64,000 nucleotides of DNA from a virus, in IMG/VR virus record IMGVR_UViG_3300025030_000067, positions 26,535 through 90,534 of that record; one strand, given 5' to 3'. Every line of letters begins with the position of its first letter. Position 1 is the first letter of the stretch. Shown piece after piece: positions 49,003 to 56,672 of this stretch. Position numbers and translations under genes: made by a program. The notes beneath the pieces were generated by a model. The model saw nothing but the letters and a program-made list of their open reading frames with translations, searched no databases and was not told the DNA's origin.

Positions 49003-49028
49003 GGGTTCGATACCCTCCAGCCACCCCA
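49003..49028 (+). other. tRNA-His 3'-end-like repeat, copy 2 (attP candidate)
   Basis: GGGTTCGATACCCTCCAGCC then ACCCCA, 21 of 26 identical to copy 1, 176 bp downstream. Here the T-stem is perfect (GAGGG/CCCTC) and AGCCACCCCA equals the usual tRNA-His terminus. Either copy may be the crossover core. Confidence 0.7.
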
Positions 49029-49100
49029 AAAATTTCGGCCCATAAAACCTAGTATTGCAGCGCTGCTGCCGGTTTAATGGGCTTTCTTTTTCGAGACAAG

Positions 49101-49141
49101 TTTCAGTATACGCTACAATCGTTCACCATTTTATACTGAAA
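49101..49141. promoter_or_regulatory. Inverted repeat enclosing an operator motif, upstream of the tandem-HTH gene
   Basis: TTTCAGTATA (49101-49110) and TATACTGAAA (49132-49141) form a perfect 10-bp inverted repeat. A minus-oriented motif copy (49105-49117, TGTAGCGTATACT) overlaps its left arm. The site lies 33 bp before the next gene and looks like a combined operator. Confidence 0.6.
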
Positions 49142-49173
49142 AGTTTGTCAATCCTTTGTCAAGGGAGGTCGTT

Positions 49174-49752
49174 ATGGAATTCGCCGAAGTCTTGCGTAGC
49201 CGTCGTGAGGAATTAAAGCTGGGTGTTCGTGAGTTAGCTCGTGCCACCGAGAAGCCCTGGGTGCCCCAACCGATCAAGTCAGCCATTTATATCAGCCGTC
49301 TCGAAAACAAGGTGGTTGAGGAGATGCGTGCCGAAGCGATCTCTATCGACAAGCTTTGGGCACTTGGTGTTGCTCTACAGGTGTCGCCATTGGTGTTGTT
49401 GGCTTCGAGTCGGAACATGCCATCGCTGCTGGATGTTGTCTCTACGTTTGCATTGCGAGATTGCGCACCTGTTCCGTTCTCGTCTTTTTTGAAGGACAGG
49501 CGGAATGGGCTCGATCTCACGCTGTTGGGTGTAGAGGAAATGTCCCTGTCGGTATCTCCCTGGTCTATTTCAACTGGATATCTGTCGCAGCTTGAGACCA
49601 ACGTCGACGATCTGTCGGAGCGGTTGTCCGCCGAGAAGCTGTGGACGCTTGGCCGAGTATTCGACGTGGATCCTTTGTTGATGTATGTCCTCTCTCGTGG
49701 GATTGATCCAATGTATTTGTCGTCGGCTTCTCGCGACCGGCTATTTTCCTGA
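49174..49752 (+). CDS. Protein with two tandem XRE-like helix-turn-helix domains (192 aa)
   Basis: Start at the ATG after GGGAGG. Residues 1-75 and 98-175 are two similar domains: FAEVLRSRREELKLGVRELARATEK...YISRLEN and FSSFLKDRRNGLDLTLLGVEEMSL...YLSQLET, each ending in a 'W.LG..L.V.PL' helix. An internal duplication of an XRE fold is evident. It may be the regulator that reads the nearby operators, for example a second repressor or antirepressor. Confidence 0.72.
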   Translation: MEFAEVLRSRREELKLGVRELARATEKPWVPQPIKSAIYISRLENKVVEEMRAEAISIDKLWALGVALQVSPLVLLASSRNMPSLLDVVSTFALRDCAPVPFSSFLKDRRNGLDLTLLGVEEMSLSVSPWSISTGYLSQLETNVDDLSERLSAEKLWTLGRVFDVDPLLMYVLSRGIDPMYLSSASRDRLFS

Positions 49753-49775
49753 TATCATTTTGGTTTGTCGTCTTA

Positions 49776-49804
49776 CCCGAACTCGTAGCCATTACGAGTT
49801 CGGG
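49776..49804. terminator. Perfect 12-bp hairpin after the tandem-HTH gene
   Basis: CCCGAACTCGTA pairs with TACGAGTTCGGG across a 5-base loop. It is followed by GG and not by T, and ends 8 bases before the GTG of the next gene, so it might regulate translation instead of terminating transcription. Confidence 0.6.
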
Positions 49805-49811
49805 GGGTTAT

Positions 49812-50210
49812 GTGAGCGGCAATCAGTTTGACATACGCCACAGCGGTGTGTATGCTTCCCCAATGCTAGATATTGACGACCCGTGGGTGAATCCTGCCCC
49901 TGCGTTATTCATACCAAAGCAAAAACCGGAACGGGACGAGGATTATTTAGCGTTCATCCGGACTCTGCCTTGTTCAAAATGTGGTCGCCCAGCTCCTTCT
50001 TGTGCTCATCACCATCCCCTCGCTGGTCATTCATCCACTGGTTCAAAAACTTCTGACTACAGGAGCGTTCCGCTCTGCTGTGAGTGCCACATTCCTGGAG
50101 TTCACCAGTATGGCAAGCTCACCTTTTGGGGTAATTTGGAAGCTGTCGAGGATCTTATCGCCAGGCTTAACATTCGCTATTTTTTTGGCGCTAATGTAGC
50201 GCATATCTAA
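49812..50210 (+). CDS. HNH/DUF968-like protein (132 aa, GTG start)
   Basis: [53 protein letters not shown] has the CxxC...HH...CCxCH arrangement of small HNH-like phage nucleases (DUF968/NinG-like), between recombination genes. GTG 49812 has GGGGGG upstream; ATG 49863 is an alternative. A motif copy (49830-49842) lies in the first codons, and another overlaps its final codons. Confidence 0.65.
   Translation: MSGNQFDIRHSGVYASPMLDIDDPWVNPAPALFIPKQKPERDEDYLAFIRTLPCSKCGRPAPSCAHHHPLAGHSSTGSKTSDYRSVPLCCECHIPGVHQYGKLTFWGNLEAVEDLIARLNIRYFFGANVAHI
50195..50207 (+). promoter_or_regulatory. Dispersed operator-like motif (variant)
   Basis: TGTAGCGCATATC overlaps the end of the HNH-like gene and lies just before the SSB ribosome-binding site AGGAGG. 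Confidence 0.6.
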
Positions 50211-50224
50211 CACAGGAGGTAATT

Positions 50225-50647
50225 ATGTCATCGCTTAACAAGGTTATGCTGATCGGTCGGCTGGGCAAGGATCCAGAGGTAAAATTCACCAGTTCCGGCA
50301 CCGCTGTCTGTAATTTCAGTCTCGCTACTTCGGAGACGTTTAAGGACAAGTCCGGCGAGAAGCAGGAAAAAACGGAGTGGCACAACGTGCAACTCTGGCA
50401 GAAGCTTGCGGAGATTGCTGGTGAGTATCTGATTAAAGGTTCCCTGGTGTACATCGAGGGGCGTCTGCAGACTCGTAAATGGCAGGACAAAGAGGGTAAC
50501 GATCGCTACACAACTGAGATTGTCGGTGAGCGCATGCAGATGCTGGGCAGCAAAGGTGATGGCGGGAGGTCTGATCGCGCCGCTTCCGGTTCTCAGTCTT
50601 CTGGTTATGAGAATAGCTCTATGCCGGATGATGACGTCCCGTTTTGA
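50225..50647 (+). CDS. ssb: Single-stranded DNA-binding protein
   Basis: 140 residues. [35 protein letters not shown]...[51 protein letters not shown] is a complete OB-fold SSB, followed by a Gly/Ser tail and the acidic tip DDDVPF that docks on repair proteins. Strong site AGGAGGTAA. Confidence 0.97.
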   Translation: MSSLNKVMLIGRLGKDPEVKFTSSGTAVCNFSLATSETFKDKSGEKQEKTEWHNVQLWQKLAEIAGEYLIKGSLVYIEGRLQTRKWQDKEGNDRYTTEIVGERMQMLGSKGDGGRSDRAASGSQSSGYENSSMPDDDVPF

Positions 50648-50678
50648 CCACTTTTTATTAAATTATTGGAGGTAACAC

Positions 50679-51191
50679 TTGAACAGATTAATTGTGATTA
50701 TCGCAGCTGTTGCGCTGCTACCGAAGTTGGCCGGCTCGGCGGAATATTCCCGCACCGTTTCCGCCGAGAATGTGATTGAAAACCGTGGCGGGAAGGTCTT
50801 GCTCGTACCTCGTTCTGGCCTTTCCAAAAGAATCGAACGTTTTGCTGTTACCTATGGCGCCAAGCCGGATATTGCTCCAGAGTTGGCTGAATTGATTTCG
50901 GTGCATGAGCATCCTCGTGTCCTTGCGGCCATTGCGGCCAAGGAGTCCGGATTTAATTTATCGGCTCGTGGATCCGCTGGAGAGGTTGGCGCCTATCAGA
51001 TTATTCCAAAGCTGCACGGACATCCTGGCCGCACATGGGATTCCCAGACCAAGGCTGCCGAGCGGTTGTTGAATGAGCTGGTTTCTGACGCCAATGGAAA
51101 GCTTGAACCTGCTGTCCGTCATTATAATGGTGCCGGTCCGAAGGCGGTAAAATATGCCAAGCATGTTCTGGCGCTGGCTAAATCTATTTAA
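50679..51191 (+). CDS. SLT-type lytic transglycosylase with signal peptide
   Basis: 170 residues, TTG start 6 bases after GGAGG. NRLIVIIAAVALLPKLAGSAEYS is a signal peptide. The catalytic domain has AAIAAKESGFNLSARGSAGEVGAYQIIP (Glu of KESGF, GAYQI strand) and AVRHYNGAGPKAVKYAKHVL. It would cut peptidoglycan from the periplasm, at lysis or as a wall-penetrating enzyme. Confidence 0.88.
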   Translation: MNRLIVIIAAVALLPKLAGSAEYSRTVSAENVIENRGGKVLLVPRSGLSKRIERFAVTYGAKPDIAPELAELISVHEHPRVLAAIAAKESGFNLSARGSAGEVGAYQIIPKLHGHPGRTWDSQTKAAERLLNELVSDANGKLEPAVRHYNGAGPKAVKYAKHVLALAKSI

Positions 51192-51193
51192 AG

Positions 51194-51331
51194 TGTAGCG
51201 TATATCTAACTATTTGCTTGACGTTCTGGTTTTCGTATCGTAAGTATCCTGAAAATTAAATATGACTATGCTGTATGCAGACAGCTTGTTCAACCTTTCC
51301 CTTAGTCGGGTTTTCTCGGCTGTTGGATGAA
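51194..51331 (+). promoter_or_regulatory. Leader element A: operator motif, promoter-like boxes and leader RNA
   Basis: Exact TGTAGCGTATATC, then TTGACG 11 bases later, TAAGTA 17 bp after it, then TCCTGAAAATTAAATA. The first 70 bp align without gaps with the element at 54704. It ends in the terminator at 51332-51370, so transcripts may be short unless read-through occurs. The next gene is the replication initiator. Confidence 0.65.
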
Positions 51332-51370
51332 ACCCTCATCAGGATCTGCATATCCTGGTGGGGGTTTTTT
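51332..51370 (+). terminator. Intrinsic terminator before the replication genes
   Basis: ACCCTCATCAGGAT pairs over 14 bp (two G-T pairs) with ATCCTGGTGGGGGT, followed by TTTTTT. A strong attenuator-type terminator in the leader of the replication operon. Confidence 0.9.
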
Positions 51371-51392
51371 ATTTGGCTATTAAGGAGCATTC

Positions 51393-52139
51393 ATGGCTCG
51401 CATCAGGACGATAAAACCGGAATTTCCACAGTCTGAGAGCATGGGGCGTGTTTCTCGTGATGCCCGGTTGCTCTTTATCATGCTTTGGACACTTGCTGAC
51501 GATGCCGGGAGGCTTCGAGGAAATTCGCGAATGCTCGCGAGCCTTCTTTTCCCTTACGACGAACTCTCAGCGGAAACTATCGATGAGTGGATGAACACTC
51601 TCGAATCCGAGGGGTGTGCGCTCCGGTACTCTGTTGATGGAACGCATTATGTTCAGATATGTAACTGGCTGGATCATCAGAAGATTGACAAGCCGAGCAA
51701 GTCAAAAATTCCATTGCCTCCTGATAATTCGCGAACAGTCGCGAACACTCTCGACGATTCGCGAGGTGTCGTGACAGGAAAGGACCAAGGAGAGGATCGA
51801 GGACTGGATCATGGAGAGGATCGAGGACCAGGGGAAGGTGAGGTTGTCGTAGATATTCATTCTCCTACTCGGTTGACTTGTACTGACGTTCGGTTTCTCT
51901 TTCAGGCTTCTTTTGGAATACAAATGCCGGCTGGGGCAAATAACGTTGCTGTTGAAATCTGCGAGCGATACACCGCCGCTGCCATTAAAGACGCCTTTGA
52001 AATTGCTTCCGTTCAGAACAAACCTAATCTGGCGTATGTCCGGGGAGTTCTTGTGGGTGTTTCGCAGCCATCACCTAAAGCCGGTCTGGGCGTGATGAAG
52101 GTCGTTGCCAGCTCCGACCCCGAGTATTACAAATCATGA
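51393..52139 (+). CDS. Phage replication initiator-like protein (248 aa)
   Basis: MARIRTIKPEFPQSESMGRVSRDARLLFIMLWTLADDAGRLRGNSRMLASLLFPYDELSAETIDEWMNTLE is the winged-helix N-terminal domain of phage replication proteins of the O/DnaD-like kind. A flexible Gly/Asp/Glu linker (about 105-150) and a helical C-terminal domain follow. It is coupled (ATGA) to a DnaC-like loader, the usual pair for origin melting and helicase loading. Confidence 0.82.
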   Translation: MARIRTIKPEFPQSESMGRVSRDARLLFIMLWTLADDAGRLRGNSRMLASLLFPYDELSAETIDEWMNTLESEGCALRYSVDGTHYVQICNWLDHQKIDKPSKSKIPLPPDNSRTVANTLDDSRGVVTGKDQGEDRGLDHGEDRGPGEGEVVVDIHSPTRLTCTDVRFLFQASFGIQMPAGANNVAVEICERYTAAAIKDAFEIASVQNKPNLAYVRGVLVGVSQPSPKAGLGVMKVVASSDPEYYKS

Positions 52140-52822
52140 GTGCCTCTTGTTCCATCCATAATGAAAATATACCTTGCGTGGTGTGTGAGCTGCTTCGTTC
52201 TGACCGTGAACGTATCGAAGTTTTAAGAGCCGCGAATGAGGCTACTATTTTGGCCGACCGGTTCAAGTCTGTTGGTATTGGCCTACGTTTTCAACACTCC
52301 GTCTGGTCTGATTACAAGTTGGTGGCTCCTGCTGCTGGCACCGCTATCGCTGCGTGCCAGAAATATGCTACGGACGACTCCTTGGATGTTGGTCGTAATC
52401 TGCTACTGCTTGGGGCTCCTGGCACTGGAAAGAATATGCTTGCTGCCCTGGTGTGCAAAGACTTGGTGGCTGGTGGTCGTATCGTGCTCCATACCACCGT
52501 TGCCAAGCTGGTCCGGCGCATTCGGGACTCCTGGCGTGGTGGTACGTTCGGAGATGGTGAGACGGCGGCGTTCGAGATATTTACGACGCCTGACTTATTG
52601 GTGCTTGACGAGATCGGAGTGCAGCGAGGCAGCGAGGATGAGGCCCGGATTGTCTTCGACGTTCTCAATGATCGATACGATGCCATGAAGTCCACCGTAC
52701 TCATATCGAATGAGCGGCTGTCGGATATTGAGTCGTATCTTGGAAAGCGCACCATGTCTCGGATTTTAGAACAGCACGTCCTGGTTCCGTTTACTTGGGC
52801 GGATTATCGGTGCCGGCCATGA
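52136..52822 (+). CDS. DnaC-like helicase loader ATPase
   Basis: 228 residues. Walker A GAPGTGKN (about 98-105), Walker B LLVLDEIG, sensor I STVLISNER, and an Arg-finger region GKRTMSRILEQH make up an AAA+ ATPase of the DnaC/IstB type. An N-terminal Cys/His segment (CSIHNENIPCVVC) may bind zinc. Acts with the upstream initiator to load the replicative helicase. Confidence 0.92.
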   Translation: MSASCSIHNENIPCVVCELLRSDRERIEVLRAANEATILADRFKSVGIGLRFQHSVWSDYKLVAPAAGTAIAACQKYATDDSLDVGRNLLLLGAPGTGKNMLAALVCKDLVAGGRIVLHTTVAKLVRRIRDSWRGGTFGDGETAAFEIFTTPDLLVLDEIGVQRGSEDEARIVFDVLNDRYDAMKSTVLISNERLSDIESYLGKRTMSRILEQHVLVPFTWADYRCRP

Positions 52823-52983
52823 AAGTAATCACTCTCTCGGATCAGCTCGAATGGAGCCGGTCTTGTTTGAAAAAAATGCAGGACACTCGCAGGCCGCAGG
52901 AAGAGGTGGACCTTCAGGAGTCTGTCTGCTGGACGCTAGAAGCGAGAATTCAGGAAAAGACAGCGGTTGCTGGTGTTTTGTAA
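52819..52983 (+). CDS. Small helical protein (54 aa)
   Basis: ATGA overlap with the loader gene. SDQLEWSRSCLKKMQDTRRPQEEVDLQESVCWTLEARI: helical, no family. Overlaps the next frame. Confidence 0.5.
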   Translation: MKVITLSDQLEWSRSCLKKMQDTRRPQEEVDLQESVCWTLEARIQEKTAVAGVL

Positions 52984-53407
52984 AGCTGGCCGTTCATACG
53001 ATGCTCTCCATCCTACGTGCAAGAGCTGCGAGCGACAGGCTGCCATGGTGTGCCGTGGGTCTCTGCAGGCCAAGGCCAGCAAGCATGGCAACACGAAGAT
53101 TGAAGTTGATGGAATAAAGTTTGATTCGAAGCGGGAGGCCGCTCGGCACCTTCACCTACTGATGTTGTTGCGAGCGGGGATGATCAGCGATTTGAAGCTT
53201 CAGGTTCCTTTTGTGCTGCAGCCGGCAGTGGTCTTGGATGGCAGAAAAAAACCGGCTTTACGGTATTTTGCCGACTTCACTTATCTGGAGCGTGGTCGCC
53301 TGGTGATCGAGGATGCAAAGTCGCCGCACCTTCGGAAGCATCCAGTGTACCGGAATAAAAAACACCTGATGATGTCGGTTCTTGGTCTGGCTATCACGGA
53401 AGTTTGA
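52967..53407 (+). CDS. DUF1064 phage endonuclease-like protein (TTG start)
   Basis: Residues 36-146: SKHGNTKIEVDGIKFDSKREAARHLHLLMLLRAGMISDLKLQVPFVL ... RYFADFTYLERGRLVIEDAKSPHLRKHPVYRNKKHLM are the DUF1064 core, with the PD-(D/E)XK-like D-F...E-D-x-K residues. An N-terminal HPTCKSCERQA zinc knuckle precedes it. The start is uncertain: TTG 52967 or further in. Confidence 0.78.
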   Translation: MLVFCKAGRSYDALHPTCKSCERQAAMVCRGSLQAKASKHGNTKIEVDGIKFDSKREAARHLHLLMLLRAGMISDLKLQVPFVLQPAVVLDGRKKPALRYFADFTYLERGRLVIEDAKSPHLRKHPVYRNKKHLMMSVLGLAITEV

Positions 53408-53435
53408 TCATTGTGGCGTCTGGTCTTGTGCCGTG

Positions 53436-53448
53436 TGTAGCGTATGTC
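53436..53448 (+). promoter_or_regulatory. Dispersed operator-like motif (variant)
   Basis: TGTAGCGTATGTC, five bases before the ribosome-binding site TTGGAGG of the 38-residue gene. Confidence 0.6.
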
Positions 53449-53464
53449 GATCTTGGAGGTTTTT

Positions 53465-53581
53465 ATGGTATGGGTATCTGATTCTGGTAACAGGCTGTCA
53501 AAAATAGAGATCGAAGCGGCGCATGCCGAGGGGCTGTTTACCGATGCCGAGTACCTGTTTTATCTCTCGGAGGTGGTGTAA
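53465..53581 (+). CDS. Micro-protein (38 aa)
   Basis: ATG after TTGGAGG; sequence ends AEGLFTDAEYLFYLSEVV, helical and acidic. Overlaps the next start by one base (TAATG). Confidence 0.5.
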   Translation: MVWVSDSGNRLSKIEIEAAHAEGLFTDAEYLFYLSEVV

Positions 53582-53652
53582 TGGCCTTTGTAACGTTGGG
53601 TGGCTTGGCATGTTTGCTCTTCTGCCTCTGGGAAATTGCACATGGGAGATAG
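53581..53652 (+). CDS. Single-span membrane micro-protein (23 aa)
   Basis: MAFVTLGGLACLLFCLWEIA is one hydrophobic helix; GGAGG lies 6 bases before the ATG. Possibly a small lysis or signalling peptide, but too short to be sure. Confidence 0.4.
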   Translation: MAFVTLGGLACLLFCLWEIAHGR

Positions 53653-53659
53653 AGCTTTG

Positions 53660-53851
53660 ATGATGCCGATCGCTGGGCTTTCGTTTGCTGATGTCTCTCT
53701 TGCTGCAATGGAGTGCCATGGGAACAGGGTACGCACTGCCAAACGTCTCGGAGTTGGCACGCGGTCCCTTGATGCTGCAATCGATCGAGAAGGTTTGCAG
53801 CGGTGGTTCGTGTCAGGCCGTGGCCGGGGTGTTCGACCCCGTTCGATATGA
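53660..53851 (+). CDS. Fis-type helix-turn-helix protein (63 aa)
   Basis: Start at the ATG 9 bases after GGGAGAT. FADVSLAAMECHGNRVRTAKRLGVGTRSLDAAIDREGL is the Fis/NtrC C-terminal helix-turn-helix. It is followed directly by a second small DNA-binding gene. Confidence 0.75.
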   Translation: MMPIAGLSFADVSLAAMECHGNRVRTAKRLGVGTRSLDAAIDREGLQRWFVSGRGRGVRPRSI

Positions 53852-54031
53852 GTGACTCGTGAGCAGATTGTCGAACAGGCACTCGCTGGGTATTTGCGCG
53901 AAGACGCTGCCGAAATTCTTGGAATCTCCAAGGGCTATCTGCGGGATTTATGCGAGCGGTTCAGTATTACGGAATTTTCCGAAAATCGCGGCTATCGTGT
54001 CCGGGTTGGGTTGAGAGGTTATTGTGGGTAA
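53852..54031 (+). CDS. Small helix-turn-helix protein (59 aa, GTG start)
   Basis: IVEQALAGYLREDAAEILGISKGYLRDLCERFSITEF: a helix-turn-helix (AAEILGISKGYLRDL) with wing-like tail. GTG immediately follows the upstream TGA; overlaps the next gene's GTG. Confidence 0.6.
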   Translation: MTREQIVEQALAGYLREDAAEILGISKGYLRDLCERFSITEFSENRGYRVRVGLRGYCG

Positions 54032-54200
54032 ATACAAAGGGACTGAGGCTCGGTACAACGTATTGAGCGTGCGCTTGGATGATGATCTGGCGGAGTCGGT
54101 TCGTTCGCTGGTCCCGGTCGGCGTAACTTTAAGCGACTACTTGCGGGAGCTTTTTCGCCGCGAATGTAGCGCATGTCAAAATATCAAGGAGGCGGTATGA
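54024..54200 (+). CDS. Ribbon-helix-helix-like protein (58 aa, GTG start)
   Basis: YNVLSVRLDDDLAESVRSLVPVGVTLSDYLRELFRREC: a beta-strand with alternating residues then two helices, the CopG/Arc layout. A motif copy (54165-54177) lies in its last codons. ATGA overlap with the next gene. Confidence 0.62.
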   Translation: MGKYKGTEARYNVLSVRLDDDLAESVRSLVPVGVTLSDYLRELFRRECSACQNIKEAV

Positions 54201-54532
54201 CACAAATTGGTCTTGATTTTTCTGCTGGCGAATCGTTGAAAGAGTCGGGTATTTCAGCTGTTCTTGCGAGCGCTGACGCCGCGAATTTTAACTGGACCGA
54301 CTATGCCTTGTCTCTCCTGGAATACTTCGCAAAAAGCGTCCGACAGTTTTCTTCTGATGAGTTTCGGGCGCACTTTGTTAACCAGTTACCGGAACCTCCG
54401 CATCCGAACGCCTTTGGAGCGCTTTTCAATCGTGCCGCCAAGGCAGGCATCATCCGTCACGTCGGATATATAAAATCCGTTCGGGCTTCCGCTCATCGAC
54501 GGGTAGTTGGTGTCTGGCAGGTGGCAGTATGA
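54197..54532 (+). CDS. Winged-helix phage protein (111 aa)
   Basis: Start at ATG after AAGGAGGC. FRAHFVNQLPEPPHPNAFGALFNRAAKAGIIRHVGYIKSVRASAHRRVVGVW resembles phage winged-helix proteins ('P.d.rA.G.....A.r.GlI...g...s.r...H......W.'), common next to replication genes. Confidence 0.65.
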   Translation: MTQIGLDFSAGESLKESGISAVLASADAANFNWTDYALSLLEYFAKSVRQFSSDEFRAHFVNQLPEPPHPNAFGALFNRAAKAGIIRHVGYIKSVRASAHRRVVGVWQVAV

Positions 54533-54696
54533 ATCCGGTCTGGGTGGCTTTTTGTTGTGGACTTTTCCTTGGATCGATCGCTGGTATAATGGTGATTGCG
54601 CTCTGCATGGCTGCGAAGCGTGGCGACGATCTTCCTCTTTGTCATTGCGACGATGCGGAACAAGGAAGGGCTTGCGGATCGTGTGATCGTCCATAG
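54529..54696 (+). CDS. Small membrane protein with Cys-rich tail (55 aa)
   Basis: VWVAFCCGLFLGSIAGIMVIALCMAA is one membrane helix; the cytosolic tail CHCDDAEQGRACGSCD holds five Cys. ATGA overlap with the upstream gene. Confidence 0.55.
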   Translation: MNPVWVAFCCGLFLGSIAGIMVIALCMAAKRGDDLPLCHCDDAEQGRACGSCDRP

Positions 54697-54703
54697 GGTA
54701 ATC

Positions 54704-54832
54704 TGTAGCGTATGCCTAAATTATCACTTGCATCTGTTTTGCCGATATGGCACTGTTCCTGAAAATTAAATAGCAACCGCTGGTCCAGAGCGTGTTTAAA
54801 TTATGGTGGATCCGGGAAACCGGTTGCACCCG
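54704..54832 (+). promoter_or_regulatory. Leader element B, homologue of the one at 51194
   Basis: TGTAGCGTATGCC, then CACTTGCAT in the register of TTGACG, and TCCTGAAAATTAAATA at the same distance, with no gaps against element A over 70 bp. It ends in a terminator before the cytosine methylase gene. Confidence 0.65.
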
Positions 54833-54869
54833 CCCCTGAGGAAGCTGGACCCTTCCGATGGGGTTTTTT
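54833..54869 (+). terminator. Intrinsic terminator before the cytosine methylase gene
   Basis: CCCC...GGAAG pairs with CTTCC...GGGG (with a 3-base internal loop), followed by TTTTTT. Parallels the terminator at 51332. Confidence 0.8.
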
Positions 54870-54880
54870 ATTGTCTTTTG

Positions 54881-54893
54881 TGTAGCGTATATC
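54881..54893 (+). promoter_or_regulatory. Dispersed 13-bp operator-like motif
   Basis: Exact TGTAGCGTATATC followed by AAT, between the terminator and the methylase ribosome-binding site AAGGAA. Confidence 0.6.
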
Positions 54894-54922
54894 AATTTAA
54901 TTATTTTACAAGGAACGTGCTG

Positions 54923-56611
54923 ATGACTCCTTTAATCCTGAAATACCGTGACCGGTTTCGTAAATTTCCCCAGCTGGACATGAATTTTGGGGAGCTGATT
55001 ATTGACAACTTTGCTGGAGGCGGTGGTGCCTCCACCGGTATCGAGAAAGCTATTGGCCGTCCGGTCGATATCGCTATTAATCATGATCCAGGTGCTGTGG
55101 CTATGCACGAGACCAACCATCCTCAGACTCGGCATTTTTGCGAGTCTGTGTGGGATATTGATCCGCGAGAAGTATGTGCTGGCCGTCCGGTAGGCCTGGC
55201 GTGGTTTTCTCCGGACTGCAAGCATTTCAGTAAAGCAAAGGGTCGGAAGCCAGTCGAGAAGAAGATACGGGGGTTGGCTTGGGTTGTGTTGCGCTGGGCT
55301 GCTACGGTTCGCCCCAGGGTAATTATGCTGGAAAACGTGGAAGAGTTTGTCACGTGGGGTCCGCTGGTTACCGATCCTAATGGCGATTGCTACCCGTGCC
55401 CCAAAAACAGGGGTCGCACGTTTCAGTCTTTTGTGAATGCTTTGCGCCGGCAAGGTTACAAGGTTGAGCACAAGGAACTCCGTGCCTGTGATTATGGGGC
55501 TCCAACGATCCGAAAACGGTTGTTTCTGATTGCTCGTTGCGACGGGCAGTCAATTGTCTGGCCGGAACCAACTCACGGTGACCCGAAGGGTGAGCCAGTG
55601 AAGAGTGGGCAACTTGCGCCCTGGCGTACTGCCGCCGAATGTATTGACTGGAGCATCCCGGCGCCATCCATTTTTGAACGCAAAAAGCCGTTGGCAGATG
55701 CCACGTTGCGGCGGATTGCCAAGGGTATCATGCGTTACGTGGTGAATAACCCTGATCCGTACATTGTGACCTACTATGGCTCGAAAGGACCGGACTTTCG
55801 TGGGCAGCCGTTGGACGAGCCGTTAAAAACTCAGACGACGGAAAATAGGCATGCTTTGATTGTTCCCTCCATTATTCCAATCGCCAATTACAACGGCAGC
55901 AACACTGCGCATCCCGCTGACGACCCATTGCGAACAATAACAGCTTGGCCTAAGGGTGGCCACTTCGCTCTCTGTTCTGCTTTCCTCGCCAAGCACTACG
56001 GTGGCGTAGTGGGGCATGGGGTAGAACAACCGACTGGCACGGTAACGACCGCCGATCACCATTCAGTCGTAACAGCCTCGCTTATCCGCCAATTCGGTCA
56101 GAGTGTCGGCTCGTCTCCCTCGGCACCGGTAGGTACTATCACCTCGGGTGGTCTTGGAAAGACCGGATTGATTGCGTCGCACCTGGTTAAGCTGCGGGGA
56201 ACTTGCAGGGACGGCCAGCGCGTGACCTCTCCGATGCCCACCTGCACCGCCTCCGGAACCCATGTTGGTGAGGTGCGCACTTTCCTGCTGAAATATTATG
56301 GCAGCGACCAAGACCCTAAAATGGGCGACCCGCTCCACACCATCACCACTCGTGATCGTTTTGGCTTGGTAACTGTCCGTGGCGAGGAATATCAGATAGT
56401 AGATATCGGAATGAGAATGCTGGCGCCTCGCGAATTGTTCCGTGCCCAGGGCTTCCCTGAGAATTACATAATCGACCGGGACTCGCATGGAAAACCAATC
56501 ACTAAAACGGAGCAGGTTGCTCGTTGTGGGAATTCGGTTTGCCCTCCAATGTCCGAGGTATTGGTACGGGCAAACATGGTCGAAGCGGAAGTGTTAAGGA
56601 AGAAAGCCTGA
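54923..56611 (+). CDS. C5-cytosine DNA methyltransferase
   Basis: 562 residues from the ATG after AAGGAAC. LIIDNFAGGGGASTGIEKAIG (SAM motif I), WFSPDCKHFSKAKG (catalytic Cys; SPDC replaces the usual PPCQ), MLENVEEFVTWG (ENV, motif IV), DYGAPTIRKRLFLIAR (motif VIII) and the late M-L-A-P-R-E-L-F-R-A-Q-G-F-P plus GNSV motif X are all present. The centre is an unusually long target-recognition region with repeated 'T.T....GHF/GLV' phrases. Protects phage DNA or modifies it. Confidence 0.93.
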   Translation: MTPLILKYRDRFRKFPQLDMNFGELIIDNFAGGGGASTGIEKAIGRPVDIAINHDPGAVAMHETNHPQTRHFCESVWDIDPREVCAGRPVGLAWFSPDCKHFSKAKGRKPVEKKIRGLAWVVLRWAATVRPRVIMLENVEEFVTWGPLVTDPNGDCYPCPKNRGRTFQSFVNALRRQGYKVEHKELRACDYGAPTIRKRLFLIARCDGQSIVWPEPTHGDPKGEPVKSGQLAPWRTAAECIDWSIPAPSIFERKKPLADATLRRIAKGIMRYVVNNPDPYIVTYYGSKGPDFRGQPLDEPLKTQTTENRHALIVPSIIPIANYNGSNTAHPADDPLRTITAWPKGGHFALCSAFLAKHYGGVVGHGVEQPTGTVTTADHHSVVTASLIRQFGQSVGSSPSAPVGTITSGGLGKTGLIASHLVKLRGTCRDGQRVTSPMPTCTASGTHVGEVRTFLLKYYGSDQDPKMGDPLHTITTRDRFGLVTVRGEEYQIVDIGMRMLAPRELFRAQGFPENYIIDRDSHGKPITKTEQVARCGNSVCPPMSEVLVRANMVEAEVLRKKA

Positions 56612-56672
56612 TCATCATTCTGTTTATTTGGCTTTGTGAAGGTGTAGTCAATTCTTTTCGGAGGTTTTTTAT

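Noticed and set aside
48827-49028. Functional tRNA gene
   Set aside because: Only T-arm and acceptor 3' end exist; 5' acceptor, D-arm and anticodon arm are missing.
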